Below are positions 1 to 8,200 of a stretch of DNA of 33,137 nt, one piece after another. Source of the stretch: Lentisphaerota bacterium (GTDB taxonomy: Bacteria > Verrucomicrobiota > Kiritimatiellia > RFP12 > JAAYLN01); contig JAAYLN010000141.1 of NCBI GenBank assembly GCA_012521875.1, positions 1 to 33,137 of the forward strand, read 5' to 3'. Position 1 is the first letter of the stretch, and each line of letters starts with the position of its first letter. The notes beneath the pieces were generated by a model, which did no database searches, had not been told where the DNA came from, and saw nothing but the letters and a program-made list of their open reading frames with translations. The position numbers were made by a program, and so were the translations under genes.

Positions 1-15
1 CTTTTAACACTCAGC

Positions 16-40
16 GATCATACGACTGGGTCGTATGATC
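16..40. promoter_or_regulatory. Perfect inverted repeat GATCATACGAC-TGG-GTCGTATGATC (11-bp arms, 3-nt spacer); operator-like or terminator-like
   Basis: Read directly; both arms match perfectly. Confidence 0.6.
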
Positions 41-432
41 AACCAACCGCCCCGCCGCGAACACCTCTCCCGCCCCCCTCACACGGCGGGGACGCCGCAT
101 CTACCTACCAGCCGACTGCCCCATCACAGGGACTGGTGATTTATTCCCCGCGCGGATTAATCAGGAACTCAAGAACTCAAGAAGAATGGCAGTAATGCGC
201 GGTTTCCACAAATTAATTCCTGATTTCATGAGTTCCTGATAAAAAATCAGCAGGGATTTGCAATAAGTCAACACTCCCTCACAGCCGGGACTGGCGGTAT
301 ACGCGCCCCTTCAGGCTGTCATCAGCGCCATCCTTAGCACCCCACCGGAAATCCGGCGTTGCTATTGCCAAGCGGCGCCATTTGAGTTAAAGTCTTCTCT
401 TGCCGAAACCTAACATTCTCGTGACACCGGTT

Positions 433-2160
433 ATGGGAACTTCAGCAGACATGACCATACGCACATATTTTGACCGGACGGTCGAGGGGCATCCGCAACG
501 GATCGCCATCCAGTACCGGCAGCAGGACCAGATCATCAGCCGCACCTACGCCGAAATGGCCCGGCGCGTGCGCGCGGTGGCCGAACTGGCGCACGAACTG
601 GGGCTTGCGCCACGGACGGCACCGGTGGCCGTCATCCTGGAAAACAGCCCGGAATGGATGGAGATCTATCTGGCCCACGCCGGATGCGGCATCACCGTCG
701 TCCCGATCGACCCCAAGCTGCGACCCTCGGAGGTGGCCTACATCCTGAAGGACTCGGGCGCGGCCGCCGTCTATACCGACCGCCGCCACATCCCCCTGCT
801 GCAGGAGATCCTGCCGGAACTGCCGGCCCTGCGGCAGATCGTGCTGCTCGACGGTACCGCCGACAAGGCCGAGACATGCGCCGACCGTCCCTGCCATGCC
901 TTCGTGCCGCGAGTGGAGGCGCTCGGCGGACAGGCGGAGAAGCCCGATGGCTTCTACCGGCAGCAGGTGGCGCGCCCCGCCGACATCGCCTCGATCATCT
1001 ACACCTCGGGCACCACGGGCGTCCCCAAGGGTGCCATGCTCACGCACGCCAACTTCTGCGCCGATGCCGAGGGCGCCCTGCAACTGATCACCCACATCAC
1101 GGGCGAGGACCGCTTCATGATCGTCCTGCCCCTCTTCCACTCCTTCTCCTTCACGGCCAACTTCGTGGCCCCGCTCTGCATCGGGGCGCGCATGCAGTTC
1201 GTCACCAACCTGCGCAGCGTCGGCGAGGATCTTAAGCGCTACAGCCCCACCGTGCTCATGGGCGTGCCGCTGCTGGTCGAGAAGGTGTACGCCAAGATCA
1301 TCAAGAACATCCGGCGCAGCCCCCTGGCGCAGTTCCTGATCTTCATCGGCCTGCGCTCGCTCGTCGCCCGCGGCGTCCGCCGCAACCTCGGCGGCGCCCT
1401 GCGCCTGATCGTCGTCGGCGGCGCCCCCTGCTCGAAGAAGGTCCTTATCGGCATGCGCAAGTTCGGCCTGCCGATCATCGAGGGCTACGGACTCACCGAG
1501 GCAGCGCCCATCGTCTCGATCACCAAAATAGACAACGTGCGCCCCGGCACGATCGGCGTGCCGCTGCCCAACATCGAGGTGCGCATCGCCGATGCCGACG
1601 CCAACGGCGTCGGCGAGCTGCAGATCCGCGGGCCGACCGTCACCCAGGGCTACCTGAACAAGCCGGAGGCCACGGCCGAGGCCTTCGACGGCGACTGGCT
1701 GCGCACCGGCGATCTGGCCTCGCAGGATGCCGACGGCCACCTTACGATCCGCGGCCGCAAGAAGGCCCTGATCGTCAACCGCGAGGGCAAGAACATCTAT
1801 CCCGAGGAGGTCGAGGTCTGCATCGCCCGCGACCGGCGCATACTCGATATCCTCGTCATAGGCTACCACGAGAAGGGCGAGGTGGGCGAGAAGGTCGGCG
1901 CGATCGTGGTGCCCAACCTCGAGAACTTCAAGTCCGTGGATGCCGACAATCCCGACTGGGAGGAGATCGAGAAGCGCACGCAGGCCATTGTCCGCAAGCA
2001 GTGCCAGAAACTGGCCGACTACAAGCATCCCCGCAAGCTCGAGGTGCGCCGCGAACCGCTCGAGCGCACCTCCATCCAGAAGATCCGCCGCCACATCTAC
2101 GAAGGCCAGCTCGACTCCCTCGCCCCGGCGTCCGCCGACGATGCCGACGATAGCCTATAG
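433..2160 (+). CDS. AMP-dependent acyl-CoA synthetase / long-chain fatty acid-CoA ligase
   Basis: AMP-binding P-loop IIYTSGTTGVPKGAMLTHANF, plus EGYGLTEAAPIVS and WLRTGDLASQDADGHLTIRGRKKALIVNREGKNIYPEEVE. Start uncertain: TTG 400, ATG 433 or ATG 451. Confidence 0.93.
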   Translation: MGTSADMTIRTYFDRTVEGHPQRIAIQYRQQDQIISRTYAEMARRVRAVAELAHELGLAPRTAPVAVILENSPEWMEIYLAHAGCGITVVPIDPKLRPSEVAYILKDSGAAAVYTDRRHIPLLQEILPELPALRQIVLLDGTADKAETCADRPCHAFVPRVEALGGQAEKPDGFYRQQVARPADIASIIYTSGTTGVPKGAMLTHANFCADAEGALQLITHITGEDRFMIVLPLFHSFSFTANFVAPLCIGARMQFVTNLRSVGEDLKRYSPTVLMGVPLLVEKVYAKIIKNIRRSPLAQFLIFIGLRSLVARGVRRNLGGALRLIVVGGAPCSKKVLIGMRKFGLPIIEGYGLTEAAPIVSITKIDNVRPGTIGVPLPNIEVRIADADANGVGELQIRGPTVTQGYLNKPEATAEAFDGDWLRTGDLASQDADGHLTIRGRKKALIVNREGKNIYPEEVEVCIARDRRILDILVIGYHEKGEVGEKVGAIVVPNLENFKSVDADNPDWEEIEKRTQAIVRKQCQKLADYKHPRKLEVRREPLERTSIQKIRRHIYEGQLDSLAPASADDADDSL

Positions 2161-3244
2161 CGCCCTCGTGCTCCGCCCGCCCTTCTCCGGCGTCGAGAAG
2201 AGCGTGGCGGAACTGGCGCGCGCCCTCCTCGCGCGCCGGAGCTTCAACTACCGCCTGCTGCTGCCGGGCGGCAGCGGCAGCGCCGCCCTCCTGCCGGAGG
2301 CCGGCGAGGCGGTCTGGCCCATGCCGGGCTGGTGCCGCGGACGTGCCGGACGCATCCTCCACGAGCTCACGCTTCTGCCGCGCCAGGTGCGCCGTGCCGG
2401 CATCGCCCTCTTCCACGCCCCCGCCTACGTCGCGCCGCCGCGCCTCCCCTGCCCCCTCGTCCTCTCCATCTACGACCTCCACGTCTATACCCACCCGCAC
2501 TTCTGCACACCGGCCAACCGCCTGCACTACCGCGCCCGTCTGCCCGGCTCCATCCGCCGCGCCGCCGCCATCATCGTACCCTCGCGCGCCACGCGCGACA
2601 TCCTCGTGGCGCGCTTTCCCGCCGCCGCCGCCAAAACCCGCGTCATCCCGCTCGGCGTGTCGCCGGCCTACCTCGCCCCCGCCACCCACGCAAGCCAGAG
2701 CCGCGTCCGACAGCGCTACAGCCTCCCTGCCCGCTTCCTCCTCGCCGTTGGCGACCCCACCCCGCGCAAGAACCGCGGCGGCATCCGGCAGGCCTGGGCC
2801 GCGCTGCGCGCCGCCCACCCCAGCCTGCACCTGGTGCTGGCCGGCGCCCCCGGCCGCGCCGCCCCCGCCCGGCCGGAAGGCATACACGTTACCGGCTACG
2901 TTGACGAGGAAGACCTGCCGGTCCTCTACGGCCTCGCCGAGGCGCTGCTCTTTCCCTCGTTCGACGAAGGCTTCGGACTCCCCGTCCTCGAAGCCATGGC
3001 CGCCGGCTGCCCGGTGGTCTGCTCCGACGGCGCCGCGCGCGAGTTCGCCGGCGACGCCGTGCGCTACTGCAATCCCAGCGAGCCCGCCACCATCGCCGAC
3101 GCCCTGCGCCCCCTGCTCGACGATCCGGCCCTGCGCCGGGCGGTGATCGCCGCCGGACGCCACCAGGCTGAAGGCTACACCTGGGAACACACCGCCACCG
3201 CCACCGAGGCGGTTTATGCGGATGTGCTCGGGCACAAGCGGTAG
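2141..3244 (+). CDS. Glycosyltransferase family 4 / group 1
   Basis: ALLFPSFDEGFGLPVLEAMAAGCPVVCSDGAAREFAGDAVRY is the GT4 EX7E-type signature. ATG 2141 (MPTIAYSALVLRPPFSGVEKS) overlaps the upstream gene end by 20 nt. Confidence 0.92.
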   Translation: MPTIAYSALVLRPPFSGVEKSVAELARALLARRSFNYRLLLPGGSGSAALLPEAGEAVWPMPGWCRGRAGRILHELTLLPRQVRRAGIALFHAPAYVAPPRLPCPLVLSIYDLHVYTHPHFCTPANRLHYRARLPGSIRRAAAIIVPSRATRDILVARFPAAAAKTRVIPLGVSPAYLAPATHASQSRVRQRYSLPARFLLAVGDPTPRKNRGGIRQAWAALRAAHPSLHLVLAGAPGRAAPARPEGIHVTGYVDEEDLPVLYGLAEALLFPSFDEGFGLPVLEAMAAGCPVVCSDGAAREFAGDAVRYCNPSEPATIADALRPLLDDPALRRAVIAAGRHQAEGYTWEHTATATEAVYADVLGHKR

Positions 3245-3300
3245 CCTGCGGGGAAGCGCGCGGGTGGTGCATGAAAGGCAGACGGAACGCTGACGAATCG

Positions 3301-3324
3301 TCCTCGTCCTCGTCCTCGTCCTCG
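3301..3324. repeat. (TCCTCG)4 tandem hexamer
   Basis: Direct reading; further arrays at 12177-12194 and 19125-19154. Confidence 0.9.
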
Positions 3325-3330
3325 AAAATT

Positions 3331-3358
3331 TAACGCAGAGTCGCAGAGACGCAGAGAA
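3331..3358. repeat. CGCAGAG-type short tandem repeat (taacgcagagtcgcagagacgcagag)
   Basis: Direct reading; related array at 19067-19093. Confidence 0.85.
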
Positions 3359-3376
3359 AAAGCCTGGGGGCATGAG

Positions 3377-3613
3377 TTCCTGATTAAATGACCGTCGCAG
3401 CATCAGCATTGCGGATGAGAACGCGCAACACCAATCACAAAACCAAAATCCCAAATCTAAAATCTCCCCAGCATTCCCCGCCCGCCACAAATTCCTGCTT
3501 TCCTGCTTTCCTGATTCAAAAACCAGTCGCAGCGTCATCCTCGCGCATGATCACGCGCGGAGTTCCACCAATCACAAATCTAAAATCCCCAAATCCCAAA
3601 TCTAAAATTTCCC
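3377..3613. repeat. Two tandem diverged copies of a ~105-bp composite repeat (3377-3479 and 3508-3613)
   Basis: Collinear matches TTCCTGATT..., GTCGCAGC.TCA, GCG.ATGA..ACGCGC, CCAATCACAA, CCCAAATCTAAAAT.TCCC in both copies. Confidence 0.75.
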
Positions 3614-3626
3614 GCCGCGGCTGGTG

Positions 3627-3655
3627 TTGACACCGGGCAGGGGCTTTGCCATGAT
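3627..3655 (+). promoter_or_regulatory. Candidate sigma70-type promoter TTGACA-N17-CATGAT upstream of the Ldh-family gene
   Basis: Perfect -35 box, 17-nt spacing, weak -10 box (4/6). Confidence 0.4.
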
Positions 3656-3729
3656 TATGCCATCGGCGGTAGGCGCATGGAGCGCGCAATCATTGCCACC
3701 GATGATGCTGCATGAAAGGAAGCAATAGG

Positions 3730-4866
3730 ATGACTCAACAGCCCGCAACCATCACAAGCGAACCGCGTCTCGACTGCGACCTGCTCGAGCGCTTCATGTG
3801 CGACGCCCTTGTCGCCGCCGGCGTACCGGAGCCGGACGCCGCCATCATCGCGGACGTGCTGATCGAATCCGACAAGCGCGGCATCGAATCGCACGGCATC
3901 GGCCGCCTCAAGCCGATCTACCTCGACCGCATCAAGGCCGGCATCCTCAACCCCGTCACCAGAATCGAGGTCGTCAGGGACCAGCTCACCGCCGCCGTGC
4001 TCGACGGCCATAACGGCATGGGCCACGTGGTCGGCGTGCGCGCCATGGAGATGGCCATCGAGAAGGCCCGCACCTACGGCATGGGCATGGTGGCCGTGCG
4101 CAACTCCACCCACTACGGCATCGCCGGCTACTATGTGACCATGGCCACCGACGCCGGCATGATCGGCGTCTCCGGCACCAATGCCCGCCCCTCGATCGCC
4201 CCCACCGGCGGCGTCGAGAACATGCTCGGCACCAACCCGCTCACGTGGGGACTGCCGACCGACGAGCCCTTCCCCTTCGTCCTCGACTGCGCCACCAGCG
4301 TCTCCCAGCGCGGCAAGATCGAGGTGTATGAGCGCGCCGGCAAGGAGCTGCCGCCCGGCTGGGTCATCGGCGCCGACGGCCGCATGCGCACCGACACCGC
4401 GCAGGTGCTCAAGGATCTGACCACCGGCCAGGCCGCCCTCACGCCCCTTGGCGGCATCGGCGAGGAGACCGCCGGCTACAAGGGCTACGGCTACGCCACG
4501 ATCGTCGAGATCCTCAGCGCCGCCCTGCAGGACGGCTCCTGGATGAAGGCGCTCAACGGCACCGACGCCGACGGCAAGCGCATCCCCTACCCGCTCGGCC
4601 ACTTCTTCATGGCGATCAACCCCGAGTTCTTCATGGGACTGGAGACCTTCAAGCGCATAGCCGGCACCATCTGCCGCGAGCTGCGCGCCTCGAACCGCAT
4701 GCCGGGCTGGGAGCGCATCTACACCGCCGGCGAGAAGGAGTGGGATGCGCGCCGCGAGCGGCTTGAAAAGGGCTGCCCGATCCCCCCCGCCCTGCAGCGC
4801 GTGATGGTGGAAATCCGCAACCAGTACAAGCTGCCGTACCAGTTCGCCTTCGAGCCGGCGTCGTAG
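3730..4866 (+). CDS. Ldh_2 family malate/L-lactate-type dehydrogenase (NAD(P)-dependent oxidoreductase)
   Basis: ESDKRGIESHGIGRLKPIYLDRIKAG, VRNSTHYGIAGYYVTMA, LGTNPLTWGLPT, FVLDCATS. AAAGGAAG lies upstream of ATG 3730; alternative ATG 3712. Confidence 0.92.
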   Translation: MTQQPATITSEPRLDCDLLERFMCDALVAAGVPEPDAAIIADVLIESDKRGIESHGIGRLKPIYLDRIKAGILNPVTRIEVVRDQLTAAVLDGHNGMGHVVGVRAMEMAIEKARTYGMGMVAVRNSTHYGIAGYYVTMATDAGMIGVSGTNARPSIAPTGGVENMLGTNPLTWGLPTDEPFPFVLDCATSVSQRGKIEVYERAGKELPPGWVIGADGRMRTDTAQVLKDLTTGQAALTPLGGIGEETAGYKGYGYATIVEILSAALQDGSWMKALNGTDADGKRIPYPLGHFFMAINPEFFMGLETFKRIAGTICRELRASNRMPGWERIYTAGEKEWDARRERLEKGCPIPPALQRVMVEIRNQYKLPYQFAFEPAS

Positions 4867-4912
4867 TTGGTGGGTGGTTGATGGTTGGTGGTTGGTGGTT
4901 GGTGGTTGATGG
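4867..4912. repeat. GGTTGGT/GTTGGTG heptamer tandem repeat
   Basis: tggtggttgatggttggtggttggtggttggtggttgatggg immediately after the Ldh stop codon. Confidence 0.85.
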
Positions 4913-4914
4913 GT

Positions 4915-4943
4915 GAACCGCCAAGACGCCAAGGACGCCAAGC
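4915..4943 (+). repeat. Intergenic word AACCGCCAAGACGCCAAGGACGCCAAG
   Basis: Same word at 12203-12232 (+) and inverted around 17751-17778. Confidence 0.85.
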
Positions 4944-4952
4944 CGACGCCGC

Positions 4953-5000
4953 GATAGAATCGAATGAATCGAGTGATTCGACGGAATCGATTCGCCCGGT
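4953..5000. repeat. GAATCGA-type short repeat cluster
   Basis: atagaatcgaatgaatcgagtgattcgacggaatcgattc; similar cluster at 21676-21729. Confidence 0.7.
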
Positions 5001-5006
5001 TCATTC

Positions 5007-5105
5007 AAGGCTCTTGCAAAACCCCTTGCACGCACACGTGGCACGGGCATCTTGCCCGTGTTTCATGGGCGGAACGCCCATGCCACGAGGGGTTTTGCAA
5101 GCCCC
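5007..5105 (+). mobile_element. 99-bp MITE-like element: terminal inverted repeats (CTTGCAAAACCCC / GGGGTTTTGCAAG) around two palindromes
   Basis: Palindromes GGCACGGGCATCTTGCCCGTG and CATGGGCGGAACGCCCATG. Flanked by direct repeat TCATTC (5001-5006 and 5106-5111). Near-identical core at 21738-21836. Confidence 0.6.
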
Positions 5106-5135
5106 TCATTCGGTTTCCGATAATTTAGCACACCA

Positions 5136-5174
5136 CGGCAGTACCGGTAGTACCGGCAGTCCCGGCAGTACCGG
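5136..5174. repeat. GGCAGTACC-type 9-bp tandem repeat
   Basis: ggcagtaccggtagtaccggcagtcccggcagtaccgg. Confidence 0.8.
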
Positions 5175-5181
5175 GCTTATC

Positions 5182-5211
5182 CCCCGCCGCCCGTTACAGA
5201 CGGCGGCGGGG
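5182..5211 (-). terminator. Strong GC hairpin (CCCCGCCGCC / GGCGGCGGGG, 10-bp stem) downstream of the giant surface-protein gene
   Basis: Perfect 10-bp stem 15 nt past the stop codon; no obvious U-tract, so only terminator-like. Confidence 0.4.
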
Positions 5212-5226
5212 CGCGCAACCGCCAGC

Positions 5227-8200
5227 CTACCGCACAATCAGCAGCGTTCTGGAGAGGGTGGTGTTCTCGTAGGCGCCCATGTCGCACACATTGAAGAGGA
5301 TGCGCGGGTTGCCTTCGAGGTCGAGGTCGTCCCTGGTCCAGAGATAGTTCACACCCGTGTTGACGCAGGGCGAGCCCGTGGTGAGGCGGTAGTTGCCGCA
5401 TGCGCGATCCTTGAAGCGCGGATTGGCGCCGGTGTTGCCGTCGGCGGCCGTTGCGCCGCTCCAGCAGGAGTGACCCACCGTGCCGCCCGTCTTGTGCAAG
5501 TCGTTGGTGCCGTTGAACCAAGCGATCGAGTTGGTCATGTTGCCGTTCGCCAGATAGATGCCGGAGCCGTCAACCCCGTGGCTGTTGTCGACCACCGTAA
5601 CATTCTCCAGACGGGAGATGGAATCGGTCAAAAAGAGTCCGTGGCCGTTCTGGGGTTTTGTTTCAAAGGACCGGTTGCCGGTCACCAGACTGTTGCGCAG
5701 CGCACCGGCGCCGCTGGACCAGGGCGCTGCTGTGCGCTTGCAGAAGTAGGCACCCCCGCCGTAGCCATAGGCGCGGTTGTTCACAATCTCGCAGGCCGTG
5801 GCACTTCCGCCCGCCAGATAAATGCCGCCGCCATGGCGTCCCGTAACACCGGAATAGCCGGAGGTGTTGCCCTCGATCCGGCACCGCTCGACGCTGCCAT
5901 CCGACATCCACACGCCGCCGCCGTAGAGATTGGCCTGGTTGTTGGTGACGATGCAGTCGCGCATCACGCCCCCGCGCACCCAGACGCCACCGCCCAAGCC
6001 GACGCCTGTGTTGCCGTTGCGCGTGGCCTGGTTGTTGAAGATCTTGCAATGCGTCAGCAGCCCCCCCGCCCTAAGTTCCACGGCACCGCTGTTGTCGGCA
6101 CCGTTGTTGTTGCGGATGACGCAGTTCGACACCACGCCGGCGACCAGTCGCAGCGCTCCGGGGCCGGCGTTGTCGCTGTCGCCGGCATAATTTCCGTAGA
6201 CATCCCCGTCCCTCAGGGTCAGTCCGGAGATGAAGGCACCACTGTGGTTGACCCGCAGCACGCGCCGGAAGCGCCATCCTGGGCAGGCCGCACGCAGCAC
6301 GGTCTCCGCCGGCCCGTTGACACTGCGCAGGGCGATGGGCTTCTCCACCTGCACCCAGAAGATGGGGATGTAGTAGTTGCCGTTGGTGATCCAGACCGAC
6401 GCCGGCACCGCGCCATCCCATGCCCAGACGGCGTCCACGGCATCCTGGAGGTTCGTGGCGGCCTTGGCCCACGTGTCGAAGGGCGGCGTATGGCTGCCGT
6501 CGAGGCTGACGTAGCTCGTGGCGCTGCCGGCGCGGATCACATTGACCCCGACAAAGGTTGCCGCCTGGCCGCTGGCGTTGCTGACGGTAAGCGCCACACT
6601 GTGGAACCCCGGCCCGAAGGTGTGCGAGACCGCTTGCTTGTCGGAGCCGGCCGCGTCAATTATACCGTCGTTGTCGAAATCCCAGCCAAACCATGTCAGA
6701 TCGGCATCAGCGCCATCGGCAAACGCCGCGAGGGTGGCCGTGACGGGGGCGAGCCCCTCCTCCGGTGTGGCCGTGAAGCCGCATGTCAGCGGGCCCGTCC
6801 CGGGAATCCTCTCGAATGCCCCCATGTCGGGCGCGCCGTTCTGCGGACGCGCGGTGCCGTTGAGATCGTCCGTGACGTCGTCCAGGACGGCGGCGGCATC
6901 CAGCGCCGGCGAGCCCGGCAGCAGGCGGTAGTCCCCCGCGGCCGCATCGGCAAAGAGCGGATCCGCAGCCACGTTGCCGGTGCCCTCGACGGCCGGCCAG
7001 GTACAACTGTAGTCAAAGGTGCCATCGGTCTTGACGATGTTGCGCGCCTCGATCTGATAGACTCTCTCCCCGTTGCCATACACGATGGCGCCGCTGACCG
7101 CACCGCCCGACTGGTAGAGTCCATTGGCACCCTCGTAAACGACGCGGTTGCCGGTCACGGTGACATTCCGCAGGTTGCCCGAGCTTAGATAGACGCCCGC
7201 GCCGTCGTAGAAGGAACGGTTGCCGGCGAACTGACAGTTGCGCACCGTGGCCGACGAGCCCGCGAGGTAGAGCCCGCCGCCATTTTTCGCCCAATGGTTG
7301 GACACCACCGTGCAGCGCTCCAGCGTGCCGCCGCTCATGTACACCCCGGCCCCCTGCATGTAGCCTGAGGTGTTGTCACGGAAGCGGTTGGCGGCTATCA
7401 GGCTGTCACGGACGATACCACCGGTGATGCGCAGGCCGGCTCCCAGATCGCATGCGCTATTGTTGGTGATGACGCAGGATTGGACTGTGCCGGCCTGTAG
7501 CCGGATACCACCCGCCTTGCCTTCACTGGGGTTATTGCTGGTGCGGTGCGCCGTATTGTTGGCAACTACGCAGTGCGTCAGCAAGCCGCCGCGCATGTCC
7601 ACGCCGCCGCTGTTGTCGAGCCCCTTGCTTCCGAGAATCCAGCAGTTGGTGACGGTGCCTGCGTCAATCCGCAGCGCGCACGCATTCACGGCGTCCGGCT
7701 GCGCATACGCGCTATCGTGGGTGTAGGCACTGACCATGCCCAGACCGGAAATAAGGGCACCCGCATGATTGACGCGCATCACGCGGCGCTGTGTCGGGTT
7801 GAAGGCTGCACATGCGGCTTTCAGCGATGTCACGGCGGGGCCGTTGAGGCTGGTGATCGTCAGCGGCTGCGTCACCTCGACCCAGAAGGAGGTGACGTTA
7901 TGGACGCCGTTGGAGAGGATGATCGTACCCGCCCCCCCGGCCGCCGCGACGGCGGCCTCGATCGTCTGCTTGGCCGTGGCCCAGCTCAGGCCATCGGCGC
8001 TGTCGTCGCCGTCGGTGCGCACGTGGTAGGTCTGCCCGAAGACGGCGGCGGCCGTGACCGGTTCCGCGGTCGGGAAGGAGAGCGTAGCCTGGTAGCGCTG
8101 CGCCTCGGGCACGTTGCCCGTCCAGTAGGCAAAGGCGGCGCCGGCATCGGGTATCGCCGTCACGGTGACGCCGGAGCCTGCGGTGTACCAGTTCCCCGTG

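Noticed and set aside
442-2094. 550-aa minus-strand ORF
   Set aside because: Antisense shadow of the acyl-CoA synthetase in GC-rich DNA; low-complexity G/A/D/L composition and no domain signature.
1928-3538. 536-aa minus-strand ORF
   Set aside because: Antisense to the glycosyltransferase and intergenic repeats; no recognisable motif.
3655-5004. 449-aa minus-strand ORF
   Set aside because: Antisense to the Ldh-family gene; its N-terminus is translated repeat words (HQPPTTNHQPSTTHQ).
5136-5174. Possible CRISPR-like array
   Set aside because: Short contiguous tandem units with no spacers, no cas genes; same judgement for the other short arrays.
4885-7188. 767-aa plus-strand ORF
   Set aside because: Antisense to the giant surface protein, which has a signal peptide and domains; start lies in repeats and the MITE-like element (ARASCPCFMGGTPMPRG).
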